DNA of 64,000 bases from assembly GCF_001974875.1 (NCBI RefSeq), contig NZ_MTQD01000011.1:124001-188000 (forward strand), in the 5' to 3' direction. The notes below the pieces were generated by a model. It searched no databases. It was not told where the DNA came from and saw nothing but the letters and a program-made list of their open reading frames with translations. Below, piece by piece: positions 45,725 through 55,865 of this stretch. Every line of letters starts with the position of its first letter. Position 1 is the stretch's first letter. The stretch comes from Pseudoalteromonas sp. EB27 (GTDB lineage: Bacteria > Pseudomonadota > Gammaproteobacteria > Enterobacterales > Alteromonadaceae). Position numbers and translations under genes: made by a program.

Positions 45725-46288
45725 TTATGTATTTAAAAGTGCAGGTAAACTGTTTATAGAATCGATAATTAAATCAGCCTCTTGCTTGGCTCTTTCATCA
45801 AAGCTTTGACCTGAACGCACTAAAACGCGGGTAGTGATCCCTGCTTTTTTCGCAGCCTGCATATCACTGAGTTTATCGCCCACCATAATACTGCAAGCAG
45901 GGTCGATGTTATGCTCTTGTATGCCTTGCAATAACATACCTGGCGCAGGCTTTCTGCAACTGCACTCTTTCAAATATTCAGGGTGCGCTTTTTTAGGGTG
46001 ATGAGGGCAAAAGTACACATCGGTAACTTCAATGCTTTGATCGCTAAATTGGGTTTTCATCCAATCAGTTAGTGCTAAAAAATCAGCTTCGGTATAATAA
46101 CCTCGGCCAATTCCAGATTGATTAGTGACGATTATGATTTTATAGCCCGCATCATAAAATGTTTTACAAGCGCTAAAAACACCGTCAATAAATTCAAATT
46201 TATCGCTTTGATACACATAACCACGATCAACATTTACCACGCCATCTCGGTCTAAAAAAAGCGCTTTATTTTTTTGTTGTGCATTCAT
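45725..46288 (-). CDS. gmhB: D-glycero-beta-D-manno-heptose-1,7-bisphosphate 7-phosphatase
   Basis: HAD phosphatase of the ADP-heptose route. 187 aa with the nucleophile motif LFLDRDGVVNVDRGY (Asp13, Asp15), IIVTNQSGIGRGY (motif II), the zinc loop CPHHP..CSCRKPAPGML and MVGDKLSDMQAAKKAG (motif IV). Overlaps the GT9 heptosyltransferase by one base. GmhA and HldE of the pathway lie 6-8 kb downstream. Confidence 0.95.
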   Translation of the reverse strand: MNAQQKNKALFLDRDGVVNVDRGYVYQSDKFEFIDGVFSACKTFYDAGYKIIIVTNQSGIGRGYYTEADFLALTDWMKTQFSDQSIEVTDVYFCPHHPKKAHPEYLKECSCRKPAPGMLLQGIQEHNIDPACSIMVGDKLSDMQAAKKAGITTRVLVRSGQSFDERAKQEADLIIDSINSLPALLNT

Positions 46289-47346
46289 TACAAAGACTCT
46301 TTTTGTACAACATGGTCAAACATCGCTTTTACATCATCAACTGTAATTTGGCTCATTAAATCATCGCCTTTTACGCGTGTCCCCCACGGTACTTGCTCAG
46401 CCGTTTTACTTGTTTGCTTAAACAAGTTTTGATGATAAACCTCTACCACATAGTCTTGGTATAAGTAAGGGCCTGTTCGTGCAGGGTTTGAATGTGCGTA
46501 TAAACCAATAACCGGCGTACCAACAGTTACCGCCATATGCGCAGGACCAGTATCGGGCGCAAGCACTAAGCTGCCACGCTTTAACACGCACAACAACTCT
46601 TTGAGCTTAGTTTTGCCCACTAAATTTAAAATAGGTGTTTTGCTATACTCAACAATGCTATTTGCTAGGTTAATTTCAAGTTCTGTTGGACCACCCGTCA
46701 ATACAACTTTAAAGCCTTGCTCATTTGCATAATCAGCCAATGCTGCATAACGATCAGCGAGCCAATTACGCTGTGCTTTACTTGCTGCTGGCGATATTAC
46801 TAATAGTTTATTAGTTAGGTATTCTGGTGTTAGTAGTTCATCGGCAACCGCTTGGTCTTGCTCTGTATATGGCATGTTCCAACTCGGTTTATAATCAGCT
46901 ACACCAATGGCTTTTGCAAAACCTTTAAAGCCCTCAAGCACATGCGCCTGAGCTTGTGGGGCTATTCGTTTATTAATAAACAAGCTGTGCAATTCTTTTG
47001 AACGCGCCCAATCAAAGCCTATTTTTACTTTTGCCGGAATACAACGCGCTACAAACCCAGCCCTTAATGCAACTTGCATGTTAAGTAGTACATCAAACTG
47101 TTGACCTTTAAAGCGTTGCTTTAAGCTTTTGAGCGCTGCTTTGCCTTGTTTTTTATCAAATACCACCAGCTCAACGCCCGGTAAGTCGGCAAGTAGCATG
47201 GCTTCTATTTTGCCAATAACCCACGTAATTTTTGCATTAGGGTGTGCTTTTTGAATAGCTTGTACAGCACTCAAACCATGACATACGTCACCAATGGCTG
47301 AGAGTCTTAATATACAAATAGATGAATAATTAGGAGCTTGAGTCAC
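46288..47346 (-). CDS. Glycosyltransferase family 9 (LPS heptosyltransferase-like)
   Basis: 352-aa GT-B enzyme, GTG start at 47344-47346 with AAGGGAA upstream. Features: ICILRLSAIGDVCHGLSAVQAIQ at the N-terminus, catalytic-type IGFDWARSKELHSLF, VISPAASKAQRNWLADRYAAL and LVLAPDTGPAHMAVTVGTPVIGLYA, all GT9. Most like WaaC/OpsX, adding the first heptose to Kdo, but WaaC versus WaaF cannot be fixed here. Divergent from kdkA, the Kdo kinase that completes the inner core. Confidence 0.85.
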   Translation of the reverse strand: MTQAPNYSSICILRLSAIGDVCHGLSAVQAIQKAHPNAKITWVIGKIEAMLLADLPGVELVVFDKKQGKAALKSLKQRFKGQQFDVLLNMQVALRAGFVARCIPAKVKIGFDWARSKELHSLFINKRIAPQAQAHVLEGFKGFAKAIGVADYKPSWNMPYTEQDQAVADELLTPEYLTNKLLVISPAASKAQRNWLADRYAALADYANEQGFKVVLTGGPTELEINLANSIVEYSKTPILNLVGKTKLKELLCVLKRGSLVLAPDTGPAHMAVTVGTPVIGLYAHSNPARTGPYLYQDYVVEVYHQNLFKQTSKTAEQVPWGTRVKGDDLMSQITVDDVKAMFDHVVQKESL

Positions 47347-47468
47347 GCATTCCCTTAGGTATTAAATACAAAAGCCGATCTTAAATTATAATCACGCTAT
47401 TGCAAGCACTTATCCTAAGCTTTAAAACGCGCTAATATAGACACATTATTTAGCAATTACACAGAGCT

Positions 47469-48197
47469 ATGTTTAAACAACACGAGCAAGGCAATCACAC
47501 TGTATTAAGCCATCCTAATTACACAAGCCAAATTACCCTCGATTGGTTTGATGCAAATTATTGGCAACAACAAAATAAAATTGTGGGCGCTAAAAAAGGT
47601 CGAGCAACTGCGTGGTTTTTTAAGCAAGACGAATTAACAGCCGTACTTAGGCATTATTGGCGCGGTGGCTTAGTGGGTAAATTGCTAAGCGATCAGTATT
47701 TATACCCAGGACTTGAACAAACCCGTGTGTATAAAGAGTTTAGTTTAATGAGTAAGCTTATAGAGCTTGGTTTAAACGTACCAACCCCTATTGCAGCTAA
47801 AGTAACCCGCAGCGGGTTAATTTATCGTGGTGATATTATTACCGAGGCTGTTATAGGCGCTAAAAGTGTACTCGATATATTAATTGAACGCCCATTGAGC
47901 GAAGAAGAGTTAGAGCGCATTGCTAAAACAATCGCGCTATTTCATTCAAAAGGTGTGTGCCACGCCGATTTAAATATTAATAACATTTTATTTGATGATA
48001 CTGGTGATGTGTATATTATCGACTTTGATAGAGGTGAAATAAAAACGCCTAACCCACAATGGCAGCAAAGTAATATGGCACGTCTTGAGCGCTCATTTTT
48101 AAAAGAGCAAGGTCGAAATGATGCATTTAATTGGCAAATGAGCGATTGGCAAACACTGCATAGCAATTACCTCAAAGCGCTCGCTAATATAAGTTAA
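47469..48197 (+). CDS. kdkA: 3-deoxy-D-manno-octulosonic acid kinase KdkA
   Basis: Phosphorylates Kdo in LPS core of single-Kdo species. 242 aa, kinase-like fold: RHYWRGGLVGKLLSDQYLY in the N-lobe, KEFSLMSKLIELGLNVPTP, TEAVIGAKSVLDIL, catalytic CHADLNINNILFDD (Asp near residue 162) and metal-binding IIDFDRG. Marine and Haemophilus-type LPS uses it. Divergent from the GT9 gene and convergent with a GT4. Confidence 0.92.
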   Translation: MFKQHEQGNHTVLSHPNYTSQITLDWFDANYWQQQNKIVGAKKGRATAWFFKQDELTAVLRHYWRGGLVGKLLSDQYLYPGLEQTRVYKEFSLMSKLIELGLNVPTPIAAKVTRSGLIYRGDIITEAVIGAKSVLDILIERPLSEEELERIAKTIALFHSKGVCHADLNINNILFDDTGDVYIIDFDRGEIKTPNPQWQQSNMARLERSFLKEQGRNDAFNWQMSDWQTLHSNYLKALANIS

Positions 48198-48213
48198 CCT
48201 AATATAAGTTAAC

Positions 48214-49299
48214 TTAGTTAGCCAATGCTAAATACTGTAGAGCAACGTGCTCTGCCTGCACTTGTTTTAGAATATCTGCGTTTTCTACATTTGGCTTATC
48301 TGTCAGCATCTGCTTAACTGCATTGGCTAATGCCTCACTTTGTCCAGCGGGTACTAAATATTTACTCAGCTCGCCTGTTAATATCTCGCTTGGGCCAAAT
48401 GTACAATTAGTACTAACTACCGGAGTACCCACCGCTAAAGCCTCAATTAATACCGTTGGAAGTCCTTCAAAATCAGAACTCAACACTAAAGCTTTGGCAT
48501 GCTTAATCCAGTTGTACGGGTTTTGTTGAAATCCTGGCACTACTAACTGTTTTTCTATACCGTATTGCTGTGCAAGCTTTAACGCTTTTGCAGGTTTATT
48601 ACATAAAAGTACTAACTTGTATTTTTTATCAAGCTTTGAAAATGCTGCAAATAATATATCGTGGCGTTTTTGTTTGGCGAGTCTTCCTACATGTATTAAG
48701 TAAGGCTCATTTGGGATATTGTTATTTTGCTCATTTGCTTGCTGTCTAATTTTTTCAAAATTGAACGGGTTATAAATAGTCGCAATTGCACTTGGGTTAA
48801 TTAAATCCCCTTGTGTTATTTCTTTTTCAACACCCTTTGATACGCAAATAAGTGATTTACCATTTAAATTTTGCTTACTCTTTTTAAGATATAAGTATGA
48901 AAATGGACCTAACTTTTTTTGACGTGCAAGCTCCGCGTTAACGGAGTTATGAATAACAAAGTGAACATTTTTGACATTACTACGTGCAAGTAAATTATTA
49001 CTTCTATCAAGGTTAGAAAGTACTAAATCAATATCACCTATCTCGCTCTGTTTTTTTTCAAACCAAGTTTGTAGTTTTAAAATACTATTTTTACGCTGCC
49101 AAAATCGATCTATTTTTGATGCCCTATGTGTGAATAAACTCTCCACGTTAAGTACTTCAGGAATATTATACTCAATAGAGCTAGCAAGAGACAAAATAGT
49201 AATTCTGTGCTGTAACTTGGCCATTTCCTCAGCAAGGGTAAGCATTACTTTTTCAGCACCACCACCCACTAGGGAATCAATTACAATCACTATATTCAT
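48214..49299 (-). CDS. Glycosyltransferase family 4
   Basis: 361-aa GT-B retaining transferase. N-terminal IVIVIDSLVGGGAEKVMLTLAEEMA is a GT4 start; the nucleotide-sugar domain has IHVGRLAKQKRHDILFAAF and the E-x7-E-type motif DFEGLPTVLIEALAVGTPVV with SKYLVPAGQSEALANAV. Donor and acceptor are unknown; likely extends LPS core or a surface polysaccharide. Overlaps the next GT gene by one base, so the pair is one operon. Confidence 0.9.
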   Translation of the reverse strand: MNIVIVIDSLVGGGAEKVMLTLAEEMAKLQHRITILSLASSIEYNIPEVLNVESLFTHRASKIDRFWQRKNSILKLQTWFEKKQSEIGDIDLVLSNLDRSNNLLARSNVKNVHFVIHNSVNAELARQKKLGPFSYLYLKKSKQNLNGKSLICVSKGVEKEITQGDLINPSAIATIYNPFNFEKIRQQANEQNNNIPNEPYLIHVGRLAKQKRHDILFAAFSKLDKKYKLVLLCNKPAKALKLAQQYGIEKQLVVPGFQQNPYNWIKHAKALVLSSDFEGLPTVLIEALAVGTPVVSTNCTFGPSEILTGELSKYLVPAGQSEALANAVKQMLTDKPNVENADILKQVQAEHVALQYLALAN

Positions 49300-50369
49300 T
49301 AGCGATCCCCTGTAAGCATATTTTTTATACCGTTAGTGATCACTTCGAAGCTATGTGTATTATCAAGTTGGTTATATTTAGAAACGAATTCACTATAAAA
49401 GGGCTCTGTAATAACTTGAGCTACTTTCGTAGTAATTTCATCAATATCAAGATTTGCTTTTATGACAACACCTGCATTAACACAATGATCCAAACGTGTA
49501 TTTTGATCTTTTGAGATAGCACATGCCACAACGGGGGTTTGAACTGCAATTGCTTGTAGTAGGGTATCGCCGCCACTCAGTAATGCAACTTTAGCTTGGC
49601 TCATTAATGCCAAAAAATCAGTACTTTGAAGACTTGCTAAACAAGTAACCTCATCACTTTCAGGAATGGATTTCTTATAATTGGGACCAAACACAACAAC
49701 TGCTTTTAAACCAGTGTGTTTAGTAATTTTAAGCGCGGCTTTAAAGTAAACATCAGCACAATTAATATTATTTAATATATGCCCGCCTGAGCCAGCATTA
49801 ACAATGAAATAGCCTTCCGGTACTAAGTTATAGCGATTTAAAACATCACGTTTTTGCGCACAAGAGGCAAATGTAACAAAAGGACCTACATTACGAGGAT
49901 GTGCCAAGGGAAACATATCTAACTTCGTACTTTCAGCCCATGTAAGTGGCTCAATACAATAATCAGACTGTACAACCCAATGTGTATCAATTAAATTAAT
50001 TCTGTTAAGTTTTAAACCTTTAGCACGTTTTTTTGCATGCTGAGAAATAAATATAACTTTAGCGCCTACCTTTTTAGCCGCCTTCATATGCCCTGCACGT
50101 CCTGCACAATCAAAAACAACGACGTCAGGTTTAAATTGCTCTATAAAGTCGCAAACAGAATCCAGCTCTTTAGTCGCTGAATGTTCAAGTAGTGTAGTTT
50201 CAAAAGGACAATCTTTTGCGTAACTTGTATGCTTATTTAATATGAAGTGAATATCGAGAGAATCAGTAAGTTCTGCCTTTAAACTTTGAGCCAACAACAA
50301 CGAGCGCATATATTCACCAATGCCTTCTGGTGATGATACGGGAATAAATAAAAGTCGTTTGTTGCTCAT
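49299..50369 (-). CDS. GT-B glycosyltransferase-like protein
   Basis: 356 aa with a C-terminal half resembling MurG/GT28-like transferases: FIVNAGSGGHILNN, ALLSGGDTLLQAIAVQTPVVACAI. The N-terminus LLFIPVSSPEGIGEYMRSLLLAQSLK is also GT-B. No close named family can be given. It is upstream of and coupled to the GT4 gene, in a stretch between kdkA and hldE that likely varies among strains. Confidence 0.75.
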   Translation of the reverse strand: MSNKRLLFIPVSSPEGIGEYMRSLLLAQSLKAELTDSLDIHFILNKHTSYAKDCPFETTLLEHSATKELDSVCDFIEQFKPDVVVFDCAGRAGHMKAAKKVGAKVIFISQHAKKRAKGLKLNRINLIDTHWVVQSDYCIEPLTWAESTKLDMFPLAHPRNVGPFVTFASCAQKRDVLNRYNLVPEGYFIVNAGSGGHILNNINCADVYFKAALKITKHTGLKAVVVFGPNYKKSIPESDEVTCLASLQSTDFLALMSQAKVALLSGGDTLLQAIAVQTPVVACAISKDQNTRLDHCVNAGVVIKANLDIDEITTKVAQVITEPFYSEFVSKYNQLDNTHSFEVITNGIKNMLTGDR

Positions 50370-50537
50370 TACATTCTCAATTTCCTATTTGAACTCAAGT
50401 ATACCAATCAGATACTTATTACGATAGACAGGTTACATTTTTATATATTAAATTAGCTCTATAAATTTATTATTTACTGCAATAACAAGTTTAGGTTGAT
50501 AAACTTAGCCGCAATCTAAATCACAAGGATCTGAACT

Positions 50538-52097
50538 TTGCGAAACAGAATTTTTCTACTTTCTACTCTTTTTTGCGCTATGAGCGCATCAGTTAATGCT
50601 GAGCCATGGGTAAAACCCGATGATTATGGTTTAAGAGCTGATATTCAACAATTAGCTGATGCCGGTGTTATTTTAGCTCCTGTAACTACCTATCCGCTTA
50701 TGTGGAAAAGTTTTATAAGCGATGTGGAAAGCATGCCGCTGGAGCAATTATCTCCAAGCTTACAAGATGCTTTACTTCGCGTTAAACATCGATATAAATC
50801 AGAAAATAGTAGCTCACATAGTCTTCAATTATCAGCTTTTGCAGCCACAGATCCAATCATAGCAACAAGCTTTGGTGCAACAAATACTCAAGAAACAGAG
50901 CTTTCAGCAGCTTACGCTTATTTAGGTGATAACTTTGCAGCTAAAGTAGCTATAAATTATAGAAAAGACGGTAAAAAATGTTTAGTTGATGGAAAAACGA
51001 CTGACGATATAGTTACCGATGAGCAAGCTTTAACCGATTGTAACGATACCTCACTTGACGATAGTTACTTAGCTTACCGTTTAGGTAATTGGATTTTTAG
51101 AGCCGGTGCTGTTGAACAATTTTGGGGACCTGGTGTTGATAACAGCTTAATTATGTCTGGTAATGCGAAACCTTTACCTGCACTAAGTGTTACCAGAGAA
51201 AAAAGTACCGCTTTCGAGACGCCATGGTTAAGCTGGATTGGTCAATGGAGCTTTACCGCACAAATGGCTAAACTTGAGTCTACACGTGTTATTCCTGATG
51301 CTTTACTGTGGAGTACTCGTGTCAATTTTCGCCCTATTCAGCAGTTAGAAATTGCACTTAGCTGGTCTGCACAATGGGCTGGTGACGGACAACCGAGCTC
51401 TGCGGGTGATTTTATTGATGTTATTACTGGCCAAACAACTTGCACAGATGGTAATGACAGCTGTGACAGTCAATTTGAGTCAAAAATAGGTAATCAACTG
51501 GCTGGTATTGATATCCGCTGGTCTGATACCTTGTTAACACACCCATATGCAATCTACATTAGCACTATAGGTGAAGACGCAAGCTCTCAATTTAAGCCTT
51601 CCGACAGAGCATATCTTTTTGGTATTCAAACAACACAACGCATATACGCTCAGAACATATTAGTAAATGTTGAATATATAGATACTGGTGTTTCATGCCA
51701 AGCTGAATCAAAAGTTGAAAATTGTTACTATGAGCATGATGACAAGTTATCGGCTTATAGATCAGGCTACCGATACCATGGTCGTACAATTGGCTCAACC
51801 TACGATAACGATGCACAATCAGTCGTTTTAACTCTGCTAGGTCAGTTATCTAGTGGAAACGATTGGCAGGTAAAATTACGTAGTGTTGATTACAACAGCG
51901 ATAACAGGGACCTTTACCCTAACAACCTAGATTTAGGCAATTCTATTACTAAAACAGGGTTTAACTCTAAGCAATTAGAACTGCGTTACAGAATGCTTTC
52001 TATGGGTGGGCGAGTTACTTTAGGTGCTTTTGCATCTAACAACGACGGTGCTGAAAACGATACTTCTGCATTTGCTAAGTACGAATATAACTTTTAA
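50538..52097 (+). CDS. Capsule assembly protein Wzi-like
   Basis: 519 aa from a TTG start preceded by AAGGAT, with signal peptide MRNRIFLLSTLFCAMSASVNA. The body has the Wzi outline: an N-terminal helical/turn section (WVKPDDYGLRADIQQLADAG), then many beta strands and an aromatic C-terminal Phe, as in outer-membrane barrels. Wzi anchors capsule or exopolysaccharide to the surface lectin-style. Acidic, Asn-rich loops fit a surface protein. Next to LPS genes, a polysaccharide role is reasonable but substrate is unknown. Confidence 0.85.
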   Translation: MRNRIFLLSTLFCAMSASVNAEPWVKPDDYGLRADIQQLADAGVILAPVTTYPLMWKSFISDVESMPLEQLSPSLQDALLRVKHRYKSENSSSHSLQLSAFAATDPIIATSFGATNTQETELSAAYAYLGDNFAAKVAINYRKDGKKCLVDGKTTDDIVTDEQALTDCNDTSLDDSYLAYRLGNWIFRAGAVEQFWGPGVDNSLIMSGNAKPLPALSVTREKSTAFETPWLSWIGQWSFTAQMAKLESTRVIPDALLWSTRVNFRPIQQLEIALSWSAQWAGDGQPSSAGDFIDVITGQTTCTDGNDSCDSQFESKIGNQLAGIDIRWSDTLLTHPYAIYISTIGEDASSQFKPSDRAYLFGIQTTQRIYAQNILVNVEYIDTGVSCQAESKVENCYYEHDDKLSAYRSGYRYHGRTIGSTYDNDAQSVVLTLLGQLSSGNDWQVKLRSVDYNSDNRDLYPNNLDLGNSITKTGFNSKQLELRYRMLSMGGRVTLGAFASNNDGAENDTSAFAKYEYNF

Positions 52098-52128
52098 TAC
52101 GTTACTTTAATAAAGTAACGTATTAAAA
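52092..52128. repeat. Perfect 18-bp inverted repeat with 1-base centre at the Wzi stop
   Basis: TTTTAATACGTTACTTTA mirrored around A52110. It includes the TAA stop of the Wzi gene and precedes a regular terminator. Confidence 0.7.
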
Positions 52129-52133
52129 GTAAG

Positions 52134-52166
52134 AAAAGGATGAAAACAGTGTTTTCATCCTTTTTT
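52134..52166 (+). terminator. Intrinsic terminator of the Wzi gene
   Basis: GGATGAAAAC / GTTTTCATCC stem, 3-base AGT loop, followed by TTTTTT. Confidence 0.85.
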
Positions 52167-52189
52167 GTATTTTTTAAGCAAACTAAATA

Positions 52190-52348
52190 ATACCAATCTA
52201 CTTATATATGGGGTCTATTTAACGTTAAGAAAATCACGCTGGAACTAGGCAGAAATTTTTGTATCTAGTTGTTCTAAATAAAAAATTTAACGACGTTGTA
52301 GTGCAATTTAATTCGTTAAATTGATCAAAGATTTATGCGGGTTGGTAT
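52190..52348. repeat. 159-bp MITE-like element with ATACCAATC-type ends
   Basis: Starts ATACCAATC and ends GGTTGGTAT (one mismatch in 9). AT-rich interior, contains an inverted TTTAACG / CGTTAAA-like pair and no gene. It differs in ends and interior from the 266-bp repeats, so it is a second type of small repeat. Confidence 0.6.
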
Positions 52349-52354
52349 AAGTAA

Positions 52355-53794
52355 TTACTGTTTAATTTTACTAATTACTTTTGATGTTGAGCACCCATCT
52401 AAAAATTCAAGCACTTCAACTTTTCCACCATGGCGAAGCACATGCTCAGCACCCGCTATTTGCTCTACGGTGTAGTCGCCGCCTTTAACTAAAATATCAG
52501 GGCTTATTTGCTCAATTAATTTAGCGGGAGTATCGTTTTCATCTAAACGGCCAAACGGAATAACCCAATCAACTGATGAAAGTGCACTAAGTACCATTGC
52601 ACGCTCATCTAGAGGGTTAATAGGACGATCTGCCCCTTTTAAACGCGTAATAGATTCATCATTATTTAATCCAACAACGAGTCTATCGCCTCGTGCTTTA
52701 GCTTGTGCTAAATAACGCACATGCCCAGCATGTAAAATATCAAAGCAGCCATTGGTAAATACAATGGTTTCGCCGTTTTGTTTTGCAAATTCAATATGCT
52801 GAAGTACATCATCAAATGGTGTTTGGTAATGCTCACCGGTAGTATGTAAATACTGACCTAGCTTGCGGCTTAGCTCTTCTGGAGAGACAGTTGCTGCACC
52901 AAATTTACTAACCGCTATACCAGCAGCTAAATTAGCAACTTCTACAGCATCTTTAGCTTCCATACCTGCGCCAAGCATAACCGCGAGTGTAGCTATAACC
53001 GTATCACCCGCGCCGGTTACATCGCTTACTTCAAGTTCTTGCGCTGCAAAATCAAACTTTTCATCTGCATTAATCAGCGACATACCTTGCTCAGAACGCG
53101 TAAGTAACATGGCTTTAATGCCATTTTTGCTAATTAAATCACGTGCACTTGCTGCTAAAGCTTCTTCTGAATCGGTTTGACCACCTGCTAACTTAAACTC
53201 ATGTAAATTAGGCGTAATGTAATCAGCACCTTCATATAAATGTAAATCTGGCGATTTAGGGTCAATTAAAACCGTCTTTCCGGCGCCCTTAGCAAGGCTT
53301 ACCATTTCTTTAATTAAGCTTAAAGATCCTTTGCTATAATCAGAGAACACAATAAAGTCGTATTCATCTAGTACAAGCTCTAAGCGGTTTAGTAGTAATT
53401 GACTATGTTGCTCAGTAAACGTTTCTTCTAAATCAAGGCGAACTAGTTGCTGATGGCGACTAATAACGCGCATTTTAGAAATAGTCGGTAAATCACATAC
53501 ACTAACTAACTGTGAGCTTATTTTTTCACCTTTTAAAATGGTCTCTAAAATCTGCCCGCTTTCGTCTTCGCCAATTAAGCCCAGTAAGCCGACTTTTGCA
53601 TCTAACCGTGCTATATTTTTTGCAACATTAGCTGCACCGCCCGCTTTGTCTTCAAATTTACTTACTTTAACAACAGGTACTGGCGCTTCTGGCGAAATAC
53701 GCCCTGTGTCGCCATACCAATAACGGTCTAGCATTACGTCGCCAACAACTAATATACGTGCTGCCGATAAGTTTTTTAATAACGATAAATCCAT
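52355..53794 (-). CDS. hldE: Bifunctional heptose 7-phosphate kinase / heptose 1-phosphate adenylyltransferase
   Basis: 479 aa, two domains. The N-terminal ribokinase-type kinase shows [27 protein letters not shown] and the anion-hole motif [16 protein letters not shown] (about 260-275). The C-terminal cytidylyltransferase-like domain from about 340 has [20 protein letters not shown] and GLNNDESI. Makes ADP-heptose with GmhA and GmhB. Starts inside the gmhA stop (TAATG). Confidence 0.97.
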   Translation of the reverse strand: MDLSLLKNLSAARILVVGDVMLDRYWYGDTGRISPEAPVPVVKVSKFEDKAGGAANVAKNIARLDAKVGLLGLIGEDESGQILETILKGEKISSQLVSVCDLPTISKMRVISRHQQLVRLDLEETFTEQHSQLLLNRLELVLDEYDFIVFSDYSKGSLSLIKEMVSLAKGAGKTVLIDPKSPDLHLYEGADYITPNLHEFKLAGGQTDSEEALAASARDLISKNGIKAMLLTRSEQGMSLINADEKFDFAAQELEVSDVTGAGDTVIATLAVMLGAGMEAKDAVEVANLAAGIAVSKFGAATVSPEELSRKLGQYLHTTGEHYQTPFDDVLQHIEFAKQNGETIVFTNGCFDILHAGHVRYLAQAKARGDRLVVGLNNDESITRLKGADRPINPLDERAMVLSALSSVDWVIPFGRLDENDTPAKLIEQISPDILVKGGDYTVEQIAGAEHVLRHGGKVEVLEFLDGCSTSKVISKIKQ

Positions 53795-54384
53795 TACTGC
53801 TGCTCCGCAACAACCATATCCATGGCTTCACATAACCAGTGACCTATAAACATGTGAGCTTCTTGAATACGTGCTGTTTCGTCATTTTTTATAATAATAG
53901 GTAACTTAGCAATATCTTTTACTTTGCCGCCATCACGCCCTGTTAAAGCGACTGTAAAAGCACCTAGTTTATTTGCGGCTTCTAATGCTAAATTAATATT
54001 GTTGCTAGTACCTGATGTAGTTAAACCAATTACTAAGTCTTCTGGTTTACACAGCGCTTGAACTTGACGTTCAAACACCGTATCAAAGTGATAATCGTTG
54101 CTGTGTGCTGTTAAAATTGATGTGTCGGTGGTCAATGCCATAGAGGCAAGCGGACCACGTTCTAATTTGTAACGCACTACAAATTCTGCTGCTAAATGCT
54201 GCGCATCGGCTGCACTACCGCCGTTACCAAACCAAACAATCTTGCCACCAGCTTGTAATGCACTGTGGCATGCTTCCAACAGTTGCATAGATTCTTGATG
54301 ATAAGCTTCCATCGTTTCAAATAATGCTTGATGACGGTTTAATGTTTCAACGTAGCTAGTTGCCACTGAATCGATAATTGACAT
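53794..54384 (-). CDS. gmhA: Sedoheptulose-7-phosphate isomerase
   Basis: First step of heptose synthesis. 196 aa SIS-fold enzyme: [22 protein letters not shown] (about 50-70), [28 protein letters not shown] and [22 protein letters not shown], ending MDMVVAEQQ. Operon partner of hldE downstream; divergent from waaA. Confidence 0.97.
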   Translation of the reverse strand: MSIIDSVATSYVETLNRHQALFETMEAYHQESMQLLEACHSALQAGGKIVWFGNGGSAADAQHLAAEFVVRYKLERGPLASMALTTDTSILTAHSNDYHFDTVFERQVQALCKPEDLVIGLTTSGTSNNINLALEAANKLGAFTVALTGRDGGKVKDIAKLPIIIKNDETARIQEAHMFIGHWLCEAMDMVVAEQQ

Positions 54385-54566
54385 GAAAAATTCCTCTAGG
54401 AACTGAAATAGCAGGGAAAAATTAAATCCATTATTCCATAATTTTATTTAATTGTGTTCATTTTATCGGGTTATAACTGAACCCTGGCCATATTTTATTG
54501 CGAGTATGTTTAGAAAACGACTATTTCACGGTAAACTAACGCCACTTCCCTTTAAGAAAGATCAGT

Positions 54567-55865
54567 ATGGCACGCATTTTTTACTCCCTTGCATTAATTT
54601 TTATCAGCCCACTGATTGTATTTTACCTTTATGTTTTACGAGGTAAAAAAAACCAAGGCTATCGTGCACACTTTAAAGAGCGCTTTGGGTTTGTCAGTAA
54701 GTCTTTATTTACGACCAAAACCAAACCTTTAGTTTTTCATTGTGCTTCTGTTGGTGAGGTACTTGCCGCAACGCCACTTATTAAAGCTCTGCAAAAAGCG
54801 CATCCAAATTTAAATATACTTATAACCTGTAATACTCCAACAGGCAGAGAGCAAATACTTAACCAGTTTAAAAATACTGTGGCGTGTAGCTACTTACCAA
54901 TCGATTTTCCGTTTGCGGCAGCCCGATTTTTAAAGCGTATAAAGCCACAAGCATTATGTATTTTAGAAACAGAGCTATGGCCAAATTTAATGGCGATAAG
55001 TCACAAAAAAAATATACCGGTATTTGTCATCAATGCAAGACTCTCTGAAAAGTCGCAGCAGGGCTATCAAAAGGTCGCTAAATTAACGCACATTATTATG
55101 CGCTCAATTACGGTACTTGCGAGTCACAATAAAACAGATGCTAAACGCTTTATTGAACTTGGTCTTGAAACTTCAAAAAGCCATGTAACAGGTTCAATAA
55201 AATTTGACATAACACCAAATGAAGAGCAATTAGCCAAAGTACTCAACCTTAAACAGCTTTATAACAGTAATGAAGACAATAACGATGAACGCTTCGTATG
55301 GGCAGCAGGCTCAACACATCCTGTTGAGCATGAGCTGGTACTTTTAGCCCATCAAGAATTACTAAAAAAGCAACCTAATGCATTACTTATAATTGCCCCG
55401 CGCCATCCAGAGCAATTTGATAAAGTAGCTGAGCTTTTAACACAAAGCCCACTTAGTTTTAGCCGTCGTAGCCAAAATAACTACAACAATGAACAAGTAC
55501 TCCTTGCTGATACGCTTGGTGAATTGCAGTGTTTATATGGCGCTGCAAATATCAGCTTTATTGGCGGCAGCTTAATACGTAGAGGTGGGCATAACCCACT
55601 GGAATCAGCTGCATTTTCTGTAGGCGTAATAACAGGCCCGCATACATACAATTTTTATCATGTTTACCCCGAGCTAATAAAACTCAAAGGTGCTGTAGTG
55701 GTTGATAGCAATGACGAACTAGCTAAGCAGCTTATAACGTTTAGCCAAAACACAAAAGCGTGCCAAACCTTAGGTATTAAAGCTGCGCTATGCGTAGCTA
55801 AAAATCAAGGTGCTATACAAAAAACACTTACCATTATTAATCAATATTTAGAGCCAAAACCGTGA
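54567..55865 (+). CDS. waaA: Kdo transferase WaaA
   Basis: Adds Kdo to lipid A precursor. 432 aa with an N-terminal membrane anchor (IFYSLALIFISPLIVFYLYVL), the GT30 catalytic Glu64 in FHCASVGEVLAATPLI, LETELWPNLMAI and FIGGSLIRRGGHNPLESAAF in the C-terminal domain. With KdkA in the same region, a single phosphorylated Kdo is likely. Overlaps the DUF1415 start (GTGA). Confidence 0.95.
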   Translation: MARIFYSLALIFISPLIVFYLYVLRGKKNQGYRAHFKERFGFVSKSLFTTKTKPLVFHCASVGEVLAATPLIKALQKAHPNLNILITCNTPTGREQILNQFKNTVACSYLPIDFPFAAARFLKRIKPQALCILETELWPNLMAISHKKNIPVFVINARLSEKSQQGYQKVAKLTHIIMRSITVLASHNKTDAKRFIELGLETSKSHVTGSIKFDITPNEEQLAKVLNLKQLYNSNEDNNDERFVWAAGSTHPVEHELVLLAHQELLKKQPNALLIIAPRHPEQFDKVAELLTQSPLSFSRRSQNNYNNEQVLLADTLGELQCLYGAANISFIGGSLIRRGGHNPLESAAFSVGVITGPHTYNFYHVYPELIKLKGAVVVDSNDELAKQLITFSQNTKACQTLGIKAALCVAKNQGAIQKTLTIINQYLEPKP

